Shown: positions 1 through 8,486, counted from the stretch's first letter. The stretch is DNA of 64,000 nucleotides from Singulisphaera sp. GP187 (GCA_945862215.1 CAMAXY010000003.1:1-64000), one strand, 5' to 3'. Notes: generated by a model not told the origin, from the letters alone. Made by a program: numbers and translations.

Positions 1-266
1 TGACTGGAGTAATAAACCGCTGCGAAGATTGCATTCCCAGCGAATGCGAAAATGACCGCATTCGTATGGAGCGGACGAAGTCTCCCAAACGAGAGAAACT
101 CTCCAAGATTCGCCGACGGCATGGTGAGCTGCACGGCGATGATCACCCCCACCAACATGCCCACGACACCCCACAGCATCGTTACGAAGACGAATTTCCG
201 AACAATGTCGTCGTCGTAACTGAACGATTCGAGCGTGGCCGGCGAGGTTTCTGGTTGCTGACTCAT
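1..266 (-). CDS. ccoN: cbb3-type cytochrome c oxidase subunit I, N-terminus (partial)
   Basis: The gene starts with ATG at 266 and runs off the left edge, leaving about 88 residues. The translation begins MSQQPETSPATLES and then has VRKFVFVTMLWGVVGM and LRPLHTNAVIFAFAGN. This matches the first two membrane segments of CcoN, including the histidine in RPLHTN that is conserved at the start of helix II as a haem ligand in haem-copper oxidases. The protein would be the catalytic subunit of a high-affinity terminal oxidase. It is divergent from the Rrf2 regulator at 519 across 252 bp. Only the N-terminus is visible, so a CcoN-CcoO fusion cannot be tested. Confidence 0.88.
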   Translation of the reverse strand, partial: MSQQPETSPATLESFSYDDDIVRKFVFVTMLWGVVGMLVGVIIAVQLTMPSANLGEFLSFGRLRPLHTNAVIFAFAGNAIFAAVYYSS

Positions 267-504
267 ACGGAAGTTCTCTCCAAATCGAGGCGTTTTTCTC
301 GGAATGGCTCCAAGCGGAACTCTGAAATGCCGAGAAATTGAATACCGACGAAAAATCTTTACGAAACTCCATCAACGAATCACAGACCATGATATCGTAA
401 TTATGTTAGAATAGGAGACATAGATTTCTTAAATTATGAAAAGGAGTCTTTTTCTCCGACTCTCAAATGCGTAGCAGATCTTTCCGAGCAAATTCGATCG
501 AACC

Positions 505-510
505 AAGGAG
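505..510 (+). promoter_or_regulatory. Ribosome binding site for Rrf2 copy 1
   Basis: AAGGAG lies 8 nt upstream of the ATG at 519 and supports that start. Confidence 0.7.
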
Positions 511-518
511 CCCCTCAT

Positions 519-1061
519 ATGTACGGAAAGCAAACACAGCGTGCGATTGGGGCGATGAGTCGCCTTGCGGAAGTTTGGGATGGTGCCCAAACGCGCTTGT
601 CAGCAGTTGATATTGCACAGCAGCGAGCCCTTCCCGGGCCGATGCTCGCAAAAATTTTGACATCACTCTCGCAAGCAAATCTCATCGTCGGCTCGCCAGG
701 ACCTGGCGGCGGATATGCACTTTCACGAGCGCCTGCGGAGATTTCGTTTCAGGAGGTGGCAGACGTCTTTGAACGTGAAGATCCATCAAACCTCTGCCCT
801 TTCGGCGGAGGTATATGCGGCGTTGGCAAAAATTGTGCACTCCATGACAAGCTTGTTGAAGTGCAGCGAACTGTCAAAACTTTCCTGGCGGAGACAACAT
901 TTGAAATTTTTCGCCGCGCTGCACAGGACGAAGAAATTGATGCTGAAGCTGTTGCTGTTATCGCATCAGTCATGCCAAGCGCGATCGCAGGTGCCATCGC
1001 AAATGACAACGGAAAATCACCTCGTGAAAGTTTTCGAGTCCGCGAACGGCGGCCGCTCTAG
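519..1061 (+). CDS. Rrf2-family Fe-S transcriptional regulator (NsrR/IscR type), copy 1
   Basis: A 180-residue Rrf2 protein. The N-terminal winged helix begins MYGKQTQRAIGAMSRLAEV and contains the usual wing sequence GSPGPGGGYALSR. The C-terminal part carries three cysteines spaced C-x6-C-x5-C in CPFGGGICGVGKNC, the expected ligands of an Fe-S cluster as in NsrR and IscR. AAGGAG at 505-510 lies 8 nt before the ATG. In this family the cluster senses nitric oxide or Fe-S status. The divergent ccoN gene and the nearby nos genes make a respiratory or NO-linked role likely, but the target is inferred. A paralogue lies at 2405. Confidence 0.9.
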   Translation: MYGKQTQRAIGAMSRLAEVWDGAQTRLSAVDIAQQRALPGPMLAKILTSLSQANLIVGSPGPGGGYALSRAPAEISFQEVADVFEREDPSNLCPFGGGICGVGKNCALHDKLVEVQRTVKTFLAETTFEIFRRAAQDEEIDAEAVAVIASVMPSAIAGAIANDNGKSPRESFRVRERRPL

Positions 1062-1079
1062 ACCGCAGTGGTCGAGAGC

Positions 1080-2324
1080 CTACGACGAACGCAATTCCAA
1101 CCGGGGCAGCCAGGGCAATATTCCCAAAGCGATCGCAGCAAAGAGTGCGCCGATCCAAAAGACGACCTGTGCGTTGCCAGTGCTCCAAAGCCACCCAGCA
1201 AAGAGGCTTGCGATCAACAATGAAATTCCTTGCAGAAATCCAAAAATTCCAAGCGCAGTCGCCAACCTTTCCTTCGGGGCGCAGTCGACGATCAGAGCTC
1301 GCGCAGTTCCTTCTATACACGCGACGCTGACGCCATAAATCGCAAAGATCCCCCACAGTCCGACACGAGTTTCAGCTGAAACAAGCGCGAATGAAGCGTA
1401 TGAAATGGCGTACAGGACCCATCCAGTCGCGAGGACATGCCAGCGACCGAACCGATCGCTCAACAATCCCATGGGATAACTCGCGATGGCATAGGTCGCA
1501 CTTAATGTGGCATACATCAGGATTGATTCGACTGGAGTACTTCCCAGTTCTAACGCACGCAGTAAGAGGAATGTGTCGCTGGAATTTCCAAGCGAGAACA
1601 AGACCAACGCCACGATTGCGATCCAAAATGCTCGCCCAAATGATTTATGACGCGCCGTTGCGTGCGCTTCTCGACGTGCGAGCACTTTGTCAGGATGCGT
1701 GCGTGGAATTAGAAAAGTGAGAGCCCATGCTGTCAATGCTGCCACTGCCGCACATGCGAAGATGATGCGAAACTGAAAACCATCCTCAGGAACCGCTGGT
1801 CGCGATCCAATGGACCATGCGATGATCCCTGCTGCGATCAACGATCCAGCCACTCCACCGTACGAATCAATTCCACGGTGAAATCCAAACGCACGCCCAC
1901 GGTCGGACTCCGGCACGCTTTCCGCAATCAGCGCATCGCGTGGTGCACTTCGGATTCCCTTGCCAATTCGGTCCAGTAACCGACCGCTGAAGACCATTCC
2001 CCAACCACCCGCAATCGCAATGATCGCCTTTCCAATGCATGCGAACCCGTATCCCCTGCGAACCCAACGCACTCGATGCCCGCTTGAATCACTGTGATAT
2101 CCAGCCAATCCACGCACAATACTGACAATCGCTTCCGCAACTCCTTCGATCAACCCGAGCGCCACAGGACTTGCGCCGAGCACGCCGATGACAAACATCG
2201 GAAGCAGCGGATAGGTCATTTCTCCTGCGAGATCTGCGAAGAGACTGATTCCGCTCAGAATCCACAGCGACTTAGGAAGTGGCAATCGCGGTTGTGCGTT
2301 CGAGTTTTTCATGGTGTACCGCAT
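1080..2324 (-). CDS. Major facilitator superfamily transporter
   Basis: A 414-residue membrane protein with about 12 hydrophobic segments. The conserved MFS loop between helices 2 and 3 is present in the form GYHSDSSGHRVRWVRRG, and the second-half equivalent reads GLLSDRFGRWHVLATG. GRLLDRIGKGIRSAPRDA is a segment I associate with a branch of uncharacterised MFS exporters. I chose the ATG at 2324 because GAGAGG at 2329-2334 precedes it; an in-frame ATG at 2357 would add 11 residues without such a site. The gene is divergent from Rrf2 copy 2 and convergent with copy 1, so it may be a regulator target. The substrate is unknown. Confidence 0.85.
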   Translation of the reverse strand: MRYTMKNSNAQPRLPLPKSLWILSGISLFADLAGEMTYPLLPMFVIGVLGASPVALGLIEGVAEAIVSIVRGLAGYHSDSSGHRVRWVRRGYGFACIGKAIIAIAGGWGMVFSGRLLDRIGKGIRSAPRDALIAESVPESDRGRAFGFHRGIDSYGGVAGSLIAAGIIAWSIGSRPAVPEDGFQFRIIFACAAVAALTAWALTFLIPRTHPDKVLARREAHATARHKSFGRAFWIAIVALVLFSLGNSSDTFLLLRALELGSTPVESILMYATLSATYAIASYPMGLLSDRFGRWHVLATGWVLYAISYASFALVSAETRVGLWGIFAIYGVSVACIEGTARALIVDCAPKERLATALGIFGFLQGISLLIASLFAGWLWSTGNAQVVFWIGALFAAIALGILPWLPRLELRSS

Positions 2325-2328
2325 GGCG

Positions 2329-2334
2329 CCTCTC
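2329..2334 (-). promoter_or_regulatory. Ribosome binding site deciding the MFS start
   Basis: On the minus strand GAGAGG lies 4 nt before the ATG at 2324. This favours it over the in-frame ATG at 2357. Confidence 0.55.
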
Positions 2335-2391
2335 AACAATGTACGCACATGCGTCACATACGCACTTTGTGTGATTCATATATATTTCGGC

Positions 2392-2398
2392 AAAGGAG
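2392..2398 (+). promoter_or_regulatory. Ribosome binding site for a TTG start
   Basis: AAAGGAG is placed 6 nt before the TTG at 2405. The strong site and the match of the following codons to MYGKQT of copy 1 fix the TTG as the start. Confidence 0.8.
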
Positions 2399-2404
2399 AT
2401 CTCT

Positions 2405-2911
2405 TTGTACGGAAAGCAAACAGAATGTGCAATCGCAGCGGTCAGCAGACTTGCGGAAATTTATGACAACGGGGTATCGCGACTCAACGCTGAAGAAATT
2501 GCTGTTGCGCGAGGACTCCAAGCTCCATTCGTTGCAAAGATATTGACTGCACTCTCCATGGCTGGAATCGTCCGCGGATCGCGTGGACCTGGTGGTGGAT
2601 ATACCCTCACTCGCACGCCGAAAGAGATCACGCTTCGCGAAATCCATAACCTCTTCGAAAGACCAGACACAAGTCCAAACTGTCCATTCGGTGGCGGAAT
2701 ATGTGGAGCTGGATCCCCCTGCGCATTGCACGATTCGCTCGTCGGCCTTCAGGGAAACGTTGACCAATTTCTTGACAAGACAACATTTGAGGCATTTCGC
2801 GTTGCATATCAGGAACAAGGACATCGCCCAGTTCCATCGGGAACAAAGCCGAAGGTTGCTCGCCGAGAAAGCTATCGCGCACGAAAGCCGCGGTCACCCA
2901 AAGCTGGGTGA
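2405..2911 (+). CDS. Rrf2-family Fe-S transcriptional regulator, copy 2
   Basis: A 168-residue paralogue of the regulator at 519, with the same opening MYGKQTECAIAAVSRLAEI, the wing GSRGPGGGYTLTR and the same cysteine pattern C-x6-C-x5-C in CPFGGGICGAGSPC. It starts with TTG. The two proteins align along their length but differ at many positions, so this is an old duplication and not an assembly artefact. The tail RARKPRSPKAG is basic, as is the tail of copy 1. It lies divergent from the MFS gene across about 80 bp and probably controls it, by inference. Whether the ligand is NO, iron-sulphur status or redox cannot be told from sequence. Confidence 0.9.
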   Translation: MYGKQTECAIAAVSRLAEIYDNGVSRLNAEEIAVARGLQAPFVAKILTALSMAGIVRGSRGPGGGYTLTRTPKEITLREIHNLFERPDTSPNCPFGGGICGAGSPCALHDSLVGLQGNVDQFLDKTTFEAFRVAYQEQGHRPVPSGTKPKVARRESYRARKPRSPKAG

Positions 2912-2915
2912 TTTC

Positions 2916-2969
2916 ACTGGGAGCAGTCGCTCCCTCGCAGTCGCTCCCTCGAAAACTCTGTCTCCCAGT
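2916..2969. terminator. Inverted and tandem repeats between convergent genes
   Basis: ACTGGGAG at 2916-2923 pairs with CTCCCAGT at 2962-2969. Inside it GGGAGC AGTC GCTCCC (2919-2934) can form a tight hairpin. The unit GCAGTCGCTCCCTC occurs twice in direct tandem at 2923-2936 and 2937-2950. The site sits between the 3' ends of the Rrf2 gene and hmgA. There is no T-run, so a bidirectional terminator is inferred only from position. Confidence 0.45.
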
Positions 2970-4201
2970 TAGGCCTTCACCCCAACGGTGGCGAACGCTT
3001 CACCCGTTGGAGCGAGCAAGTTTGCTGTTTGCGGACGCCAACTCGACACGTACTTGGGATCCTCAATACTGATTGCTTCCTGCGTTGGCGCGAGGGGGCG
3101 GAATGTATCGCACATCACAGCGAGTTCGTTCGTTGAATGCTGATCCATCGTTGCTTCAACGGTGCCAGGATGTGGACCGTGTGCAATTCCCAGAGGATGC
3201 AATGTCATTGAACCCTCTTCAACTCCCCTCCTCGCCGTGTAGTGACCATCAGCATAAAACATCACTTCGTCGCTATCGACATTTGAATGCGCGTATGGCA
3301 CACGAATGGCTTCTGGATGAAAGTCGAGTGGTCTTGGGCAGAAACAGCAAATCACCGCGTTGTGCCCTTCGAAGACCTGATGGACTGGTGGCGGTTGATG
3401 CAATTGTCCAACGATCGGCGCGAAGTCGAGCGCATGAAAACAGTACGGCCAACAGACGCCGTCGAATCCAACGATGTCCATTGGATCGTGCGCATATCGA
3501 AAAGAATGCAGCGCTCCACGCGCCTTCACGATGACTTCATACAACCCATCAACCATTGCACTCTTGGGAGTTCCAAATGGCCCTTGAGGTGGACGAATGT
3601 CACGCTCGCAGTACGGGCTATTCTCTAGAAATTGCCCGACGCCTCCCTGCCGATACCGTGGTGGCGCTTGCACATGTGACCCGTTGACAAACTCCATCGT
3701 CACAAACCGCGCACCAGGTGAGTCGAAATCCATTCGATAGATAGTTCCCTTTGGAATGACAACAAAGTCTCGCGCATGCATCTGAAGTCGTCCGAAAATC
3801 GTGGTCAGCAATCCAGATCCACACTGAAGAAATATGCATTCATCAGCTTGACCGTTCTTGTACAGCGTCGGCATCGATTCCTTCGCAACGCACATCGATA
3901 TTTCGACATCTGCATTGCCAAGCAACACTTTACGACCTGTAATTGGATCGCCTTCTGGACGCAGATTCTGAGTGCGAAGATGCCGCATGCGAAGCGCACG
4001 CTCCTGCACATACGTTGGCTCGACGACACGACTCATTTCGCATGACTCGACTGCCGTTGGGGGATGCCGGTGATAGATCGTGCTCATCGTGCCAGAGAAC
4101 CCTTCGTTCCCAAAGACTTCTTCGAAAACAAGATGGCCGTCGACCATATGACGAACATGACGCTTGTGAGGAATCGAACCACGTGCGATATAGAAAGACA
4201 T
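2969..4201 (-). CDS. hmgA: Homogentisate 1,2-dioxygenase
   Basis: A 410-residue cupin-type dioxygenase that opens the ring of homogentisate to maleylacetoacetate in phenylalanine/tyrosine breakdown. Diagnostic stretches are GFDGVCWPYCFHALDFAP, HQVFEGHNAVICCFCPR, the metal-site region PYAHSNVDSDEVMFYADG and HPLGIAHGPHPG near the end, which hold the His and acidic residues expected around the iron. Length fits the shorter bacterial HmgA group. GGAG lies 8 nt before the ATG. It follows the phenylalanine hydroxylase/HPPD fusion gene by 55 bp on the same strand, so the two are probably one transcript. Genes for the next steps (maleylacetoacetate isomerase, fumarylacetoacetase) are not in the window. 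Confidence 0.92.
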   Translation of the reverse strand: MSFYIARGSIPHKRHVRHMVDGHLVFEEVFGNEGFSGTMSTIYHRHPPTAVESCEMSRVVEPTYVQERALRMRHLRTQNLRPEGDPITGRKVLLGNADVEISMCVAKESMPTLYKNGQADECIFLQCGSGLLTTIFGRLQMHARDFVVIPKGTIYRMDFDSPGARFVTMEFVNGSHVQAPPRYRQGGVGQFLENSPYCERDIRPPQGPFGTPKSAMVDGLYEVIVKARGALHSFRYAHDPMDIVGFDGVCWPYCFHALDFAPIVGQLHQPPPVHQVFEGHNAVICCFCPRPLDFHPEAIRVPYAHSNVDSDEVMFYADGHYTARRGVEEGSMTLHPLGIAHGPHPGTVEATMDQHSTNELAVMCDTFRPLAPTQEAISIEDPKYVSSWRPQTANLLAPTGEAFATVGVKA

Positions 4202-4256
4202 GTTGTTGCTCCGTGTGAAAGAAAATGAAGAACGAACGACTGAGTGACTACATAAA

Positions 4257-6365
4257 TCAGAGATTTCCGCGGCGCTCTTGCTCTAATTCCAACGCTTCAA
4301 AAAGGGCTTTAAAATTGCCTTTTCCGAAGCCTTTTGCACCTTTGCGCCCAATGATTTCGACGAATAGCGTTGGTCGGTCTTGGACAGGCTTTGTAAATAC
4401 CTGAAGGAGATATCCCTCTTCGTCGCAATCGAGGAGAAGTCCAAGCGATTTCACGCGAGCATGCGACTCATCGATGGATCGCCCGAGCGCACCTTCAACT
4501 CGATCCCAAACACTTTCGTAATACGTGTCGGGCAATCCTAAAAACGCAACGCCACGACGGCGCAGTTCGCCGACGGTTGCGAGTGCGTCACTCGTTCGAA
4601 ATGCCAAATGCTGGACGCCAGGAGTTCCGTCATGCCAATCCAAATACTCCTGAACCTGACTCTTACGCAACCCTGCTGCCGGCTCATTGATTGGAATCTT
4701 GAGGACGCTTCGACCGCCGTCCATCACCTTGGACATCAACGCTGAATATTTCGTTGAAATATCTTGGTCATCAAAGTGCTTGAACAACTTGAACCCAAAC
4801 ACTTCGCTATACCAGTCCACCCATGTATTCATTTGGCCAAGCCCCACATTGGCAACGCAGTGATCGACAGCACAAAGGCCGCATGGTCGCTGGATATTCA
4901 GGTCATTCATTGGATCATTGACGACCTTTCTGAAATTCGGCGCGAACAACTCCCCCATATTCCCATTCACATCACCACATCGACCGCGGCGACTGACAAG
5001 GCTGTGAACGCATCGACCAAATGCCTGAATGCCTGAAAAAACAGCGACATCGTCGCCATCACGAATTTCAACTGGCTCGTATGCACTCTTCGCACCATTG
5101 CGCAAAGCCTGCTCATACGCAGCTTCTGCGTCGCGCACAGTGAAAGCGACATCGCTGACTCCGTCACCATATCGCGCAACATCCAAACTGGCGGGATGAT
5201 TTGGCGTCAAGCCCGTCATCAGCATGAGGCGAATGTCGCCTTGAACAAGAAGATGGCATGCTTTATCGCGACTCCCTGTTGTCAGATCGCTGAATTGATC
5301 CGCCATGAATCCGAAGTTCGCTCCGTAGTACGTACGAGCTTGGAGCGCATTTCCAACATGCAGTCCAATGTGATCGACTCCAAGAAGCGCCAGTGGATCT
5401 GCGGGCGCACTTTGAAGGAGGGTTGGCGATGCAGAATGTGTTACAGCATGCGATGCATGATTGCCATTTGCAGAGTGTTCTTTGTTCTTCGAACAAGCCG
5501 AACCATTTCGACACGTTCCACCGCAACCAACCTTTGGTGCGCCTTCGGTGTCGAGGTAGGAATTGATTTGAGCCAAATCATCGAGCACGAATAGTTGCTT
5601 CTGGAAGTGATCGATTTCGAACGATGTCGCGGCGACAATCGCAGGATCAAATGGGCGCCGAATGACTTCGGGCGACTGCAAGCAATAAAGTGATTCCGCA
5701 GGCGACGATGCAAGACCCGCACCAAGAATTCGAATGTGATCTTGCTCGCGAATCAGGCCAAATTCAACAGTAAACCAGAGCACATTGGTCAGGCGTACGA
5801 GTTGTGCGGCATCCGCCTTGACTCCCGCGTGACCGAACCTTTCCAAGATTCGGGCCATCTGCTTGTCTGCACAGAGCGGCGTGTGGCCAAAGATGTCATG
5901 AAATGCGTCAGGTTCTGGCAAGTATCCCTCGTGCTCGGGATCGCGAACAACGACCGTCACAGGGAGGATCTTGCGAGCGAGGCACGCGAAAAATGCACGG
6001 GGGGGCAAGTAACCAGTCACCGCACGAACTTCCCACCCCGTCAGCGATTTGAGTTTATTCGAAACGTCTGCGATCACTGGAACATGGTCGTGGTCAATCT
6101 CAAGGGCACGCGCTCCATCGAGCCAATGCGTACTTGCATGGAGCGGAAGGTATGTACGTTGCTGTTGGCAGAGTCGACTCCAAATCTGATGCTCACGGGG
6201 CTCATATGCGACAAAGTTCTGCCGAACAAATATTGTCTCTAACTCTGGAAGATCGTCTGATCCAGTTTCGTATTTCGCAAGTGCGACGCGAGAGGCTGCG
6301 ACCTCCAAAGGATCCAACACACAAGGGTGAACGATTGTCGGCATTGATTTCATTGCAAATCTCAT
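4257..6365 (-). CDS. Fused phenylalanine 4-hydroxylase / 4-hydroxyphenylpyruvate dioxygenase
   Basis: One frame of 702 residues holds two complete enzymes. Residues about 1-275 are a monomeric phenylalanine 4-hydroxylase: EPDAFHDIFGHTPL supplies iron ligands His156 and His161, and WFTVEFGLI supplies Glu201. Residues about 327-702 are 4-hydroxyphenylpyruvate dioxygenase with its two vicinal-oxygen-chelate halves: VDHIGLHVG, AVDHCVANVG with His502, TPGVQHLAF with His586, and TLFVEIIGRKG with Glu670. Between them lies a linker of about 50 residues rich in Cys and His (C281, C285, C291, H297, H303, H306, H310). The step joining the two activities, tyrosine aminotransferase, is missing here. Alternative starts at Met5 or Met8 are possible because the Shine-Dalgarno signal is weak. 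Domain calls are firm; substrate channelling is not implied. Confidence 0.93.
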   Translation of the reverse strand: MRFAMKSMPTIVHPCVLDPLEVAASRVALAKYETGSDDLPELETIFVRQNFVAYEPREHQIWSRLCQQQRTYLPLHASTHWLDGARALEIDHDHVPVIADVSNKLKSLTGWEVRAVTGYLPPRAFFACLARKILPVTVVVRDPEHEGYLPEPDAFHDIFGHTPLCADKQMARILERFGHAGVKADAAQLVRLTNVLWFTVEFGLIREQDHIRILGAGLASSPAESLYCLQSPEVIRRPFDPAIVAATSFEIDHFQKQLFVLDDLAQINSYLDTEGAPKVGCGGTCRNGSACSKNKEHSANGNHASHAVTHSASPTLLQSAPADPLALLGVDHIGLHVGNALQARTYYGANFGFMADQFSDLTTGSRDKACHLLVQGDIRLMLMTGLTPNHPASLDVARYGDGVSDVAFTVRDAEAAYEQALRNGAKSAYEPVEIRDGDDVAVFSGIQAFGRCVHSLVSRRGRCGDVNGNMGELFAPNFRKVVNDPMNDLNIQRPCGLCAVDHCVANVGLGQMNTWVDWYSEVFGFKLFKHFDDQDISTKYSALMSKVMDGGRSVLKIPINEPAAGLRKSQVQEYLDWHDGTPGVQHLAFRTSDALATVGELRRRGVAFLGLPDTYYESVWDRVEGALGRSIDESHARVKSLGLLLDCDEEGYLLQVFTKPVQDRPTLFVEIIGRKGAKGFGKGNFKALFEALELEQERRGNL

Positions 6366-6467
6366 GAAACCAAGAATACCACGAAATCAAGATCGTCAAT
6401 TCGTTATATTGAATACAGAAGAATAATCTTTGTCTTTCGCCTGTTCTTGGCTTCAAGAGTTAACCCG

Positions 6468-8015
6468 TCACATCAGCCAAGTACAGACCACTGTGATCAC
6501 AATCACCGCGCAGAGATTCAACAAAAAACCAACCTTGATCATTTCTCGAACTGGAATCAATCCCGTTGAAAAAATGATTGCATTGGGCGGCGTCCCAACA
6601 GGAAGCATGAACGCGAGACTTGCCCCAAGTACTGCGGTGACGACCAATTTCTCAGGAGCGATTCCAAGCCCTGGCGCCATCGCACCGAGAATCGGGACGG
6701 CCGTTGCGGCAAGCGCCGTATTCGAAGCAATCTCACTTGCGAAAATCATAATCGTCGCAACTCCTGCAATGATGAAAGGTTCAGGAACCCCACCGAGCCC
6801 GGTGACGCTTTGAGCGATCATCTGTGAAACACCCGTTCGCTGCATCGCGTCGGCGAGGCTCAGTCCACCGCCAAAGAGAATGAAGACACCCCACGGCAAT
6901 CGCTCCGTTTGCGACCACGGCACAATGGGCGTTGCACTGCCCCGCGCTGCTGGCAATATGAAGAGCGCAATCGCTGCCGCGACGGCGATAAGCCCATCCT
7001 TCAGCATCAAATCTGGAACCAAGGATTTAAGGAACGGTGCACCAACCCACGAGACCACTGCAACTCCAAAGATAATGAGGGTCAATTTTGCCGCGCGGGT
7101 CAGTGGAACTTGAGGGGATCCGGGGCTTGAACCTGCTTCGCCGATGTCCGTGTTCGGTCGGCGCAATCCATGAAATGGAAAGACGAACCAGAAAATGAAC
7201 TGGGCACAGAGCATCATCAGAACTCCAGCCGGAACTCCGACCGAAGCCCACCGAACAAAGTCCATGCTGCCACCGTTCGCATTGATCCACTCGACTCCGA
7301 TGGGATTGGGTGGACTGCCAAGCACGGACATCACACCGCCGATGCTGGCGCCGTATGCGATTGCTAACAGAACCGCCCGCTGAAAATTTGCCGTGGCCTT
7401 GATGGTCGCGCCATCGGCCGTCCCCTTGACTGCATACATGGCAACTGCGGCAGTTGCGAGAGGCAACATCATGGCCGCCGTCGCTGTATTGGAAACCCAT
7501 GCGCTGATCAGCGCTGCCACGATCAAGAAGGCTGCAACAATTCGACCGGGCGAATCTCCGATACAGCGAATCGTCAATAACAAGAAGCGCTTTCCAAGTC
7601 CGTGTTGCTCAAGCGCAATCCCCAGCACACATCCACCTGCAAAGAGGAAAATGACGTCGTTCGCATATGGCGCTAAAACTTGCTCCGCCGTTGATGCACG
7701 CAAGAGTGGGAGCACCACGATTGGCAATAGACCCGTCACTGCAAGATCGACCGCCTGCGTCGCCCACCAGATTGCCATCCAACCAAGCAATCCGATCACC
7801 ATCGCCCCTGCCGAGGAAAGGGCCGCTGAATCAGACGTGATTGGACGGAAGTACAACCAGAACAAGAATCCCACGAGGGGTCCGATGAACAGCGAGACCA
7901 GTCTCCGCGTGGTCCATGAATCATTGCAGGATTCATTTGATTTGCTCACATCGAGCAGAATACCTAACCGCATCTCACTGGTTATCCAATGAACAAACGT
8001 GATCAGCCAAATCAC
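6468..8015 (-). CDS. SLC13/DASS-family sodium:anion symporter
   Basis: A 515-residue transporter with the two family hallmarks AWVSNTATAAMMLPLA and EIASNTALAATAVPI, the paired SNT motifs that bind sodium and the anion in DASS proteins, and about 11 hydrophobic segments. Known family members import dicarboxylates, citrate or sulfate; the substrate here is not evident. The ATG at 8015 lies 6 bp after the nosL stop, so the gene looks like the last member of the nos transcript. A second in-frame start at Met15 (MRLGILLDV) would lengthen the gap to 48 bp. A shared transcript with nosL is inferred from spacing only. Confidence 0.88.
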   Translation of the reverse strand: MIWLITFVHWITSEMRLGILLDVSKSNESCNDSWTTRRLVSLFIGPLVGFLFWLYFRPITSDSAALSSAGAMVIGLLGWMAIWWATQAVDLAVTGLLPIVVLPLLRASTAEQVLAPYANDVIFLFAGGCVLGIALEQHGLGKRFLLLTIRCIGDSPGRIVAAFLIVAALISAWVSNTATAAMMLPLATAAVAMYAVKGTADGATIKATANFQRAVLLAIAYGASIGGVMSVLGSPPNPIGVEWINANGGSMDFVRWASVGVPAGVLMMLCAQFIFWFVFPFHGLRRPNTDIGEAGSSPGSPQVPLTRAAKLTLIIFGVAVVSWVGAPFLKSLVPDLMLKDGLIAVAAAIALFILPAARGSATPIVPWSQTERLPWGVFILFGGGLSLADAMQRTGVSQMIAQSVTGLGGVPEPFIIAGVATIMIFASEIASNTALAATAVPILGAMAPGLGIAPEKLVVTAVLGASLAFMLPVGTPPNAIIFSTGLIPVREMIKVGFLLNLCAVIVITVVCTWLM

Positions 8016-8021
8016 ACTGGA

Positions 8022-8486
8022 TCAATCAGAACTTTTGGATGCGACGACTGCACCCCACGATGCGATGCTTCCGCGAAGATCACTCATGGATACTCGTGCA
8101 TGAGACTCGTCCAAGAATGCGATGATGCCCGACCCCATTGCAGTGTGTGCCGAGGACTTCACTAGAAACGAAGCGGATTCGGCAGGCAACCAAGCCTTCC
8201 CCTGATAATCGCGAACAAATTGCGAAGTGACTTTCAATGTTGTATTCGCCTTCATGTAATCAAGCATGCAGCCGATATCGTCAAAGACAACTGCCTCAAC
8301 ACCATCTGGACTCCCCACCAGCAAACATCCCGCACAGCGCTGATCAACAATACTCATCTTGCATTCTGCGCATTCATCTCGACCAAGTCGCAGCTCTGGG
8401 GGGCCCACTGGTATCGCAGGAGCGCATCCATTTAAAACCACGAATCCCGTGACGAGTAGCCAAGTCATCAACTGATTGCGGCTCAT
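8022..8486 (-). CDS. nosL: NosL, copper-delivering lipoprotein for N2O reductase
   Basis: A 154-residue lipoprotein. The start at 8486 overlaps the nosY stop as ATGA and gives the signal MSRNQLMTWLLVTGFVVLNGC, whose lipobox LNGC places the lipidated cysteine at residue 21 and so outside the inner membrane. The copper(I) site is visible as ECAECKMSI (C-x2-C-x-M). The later parts VFDDIGCMLDYM and RDYQGKAWLPAESASFLV fit NosL. Its established role is to supply copper for NosZ assembly together with NosDFY. An upstream in-frame ATG at 8588 is rejected because it lacks a signal and overlaps nosY. Confidence 0.93.
   Translation of the reverse strand: MSRNQLMTWLLVTGFVVLNGCAPAIPVGPPELRLGRDECAECKMSIVDQRCAGCLLVGSPDGVEAVVFDDIGCMLDYMKANTTLKVTSQFVRDYQGKAWLPAESASFLVKSSAHTAMGSGIIAFLDESHARVSMSDLRGSIASWGAVVASKSSD

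Noticed and set aside
715-1338. Plus-strand frame of 207 codons overlapping Rrf2 copy 1 and the MFS gene
   Set aside because: It overlaps two recognised genes in other frames and has shadow-like composition.
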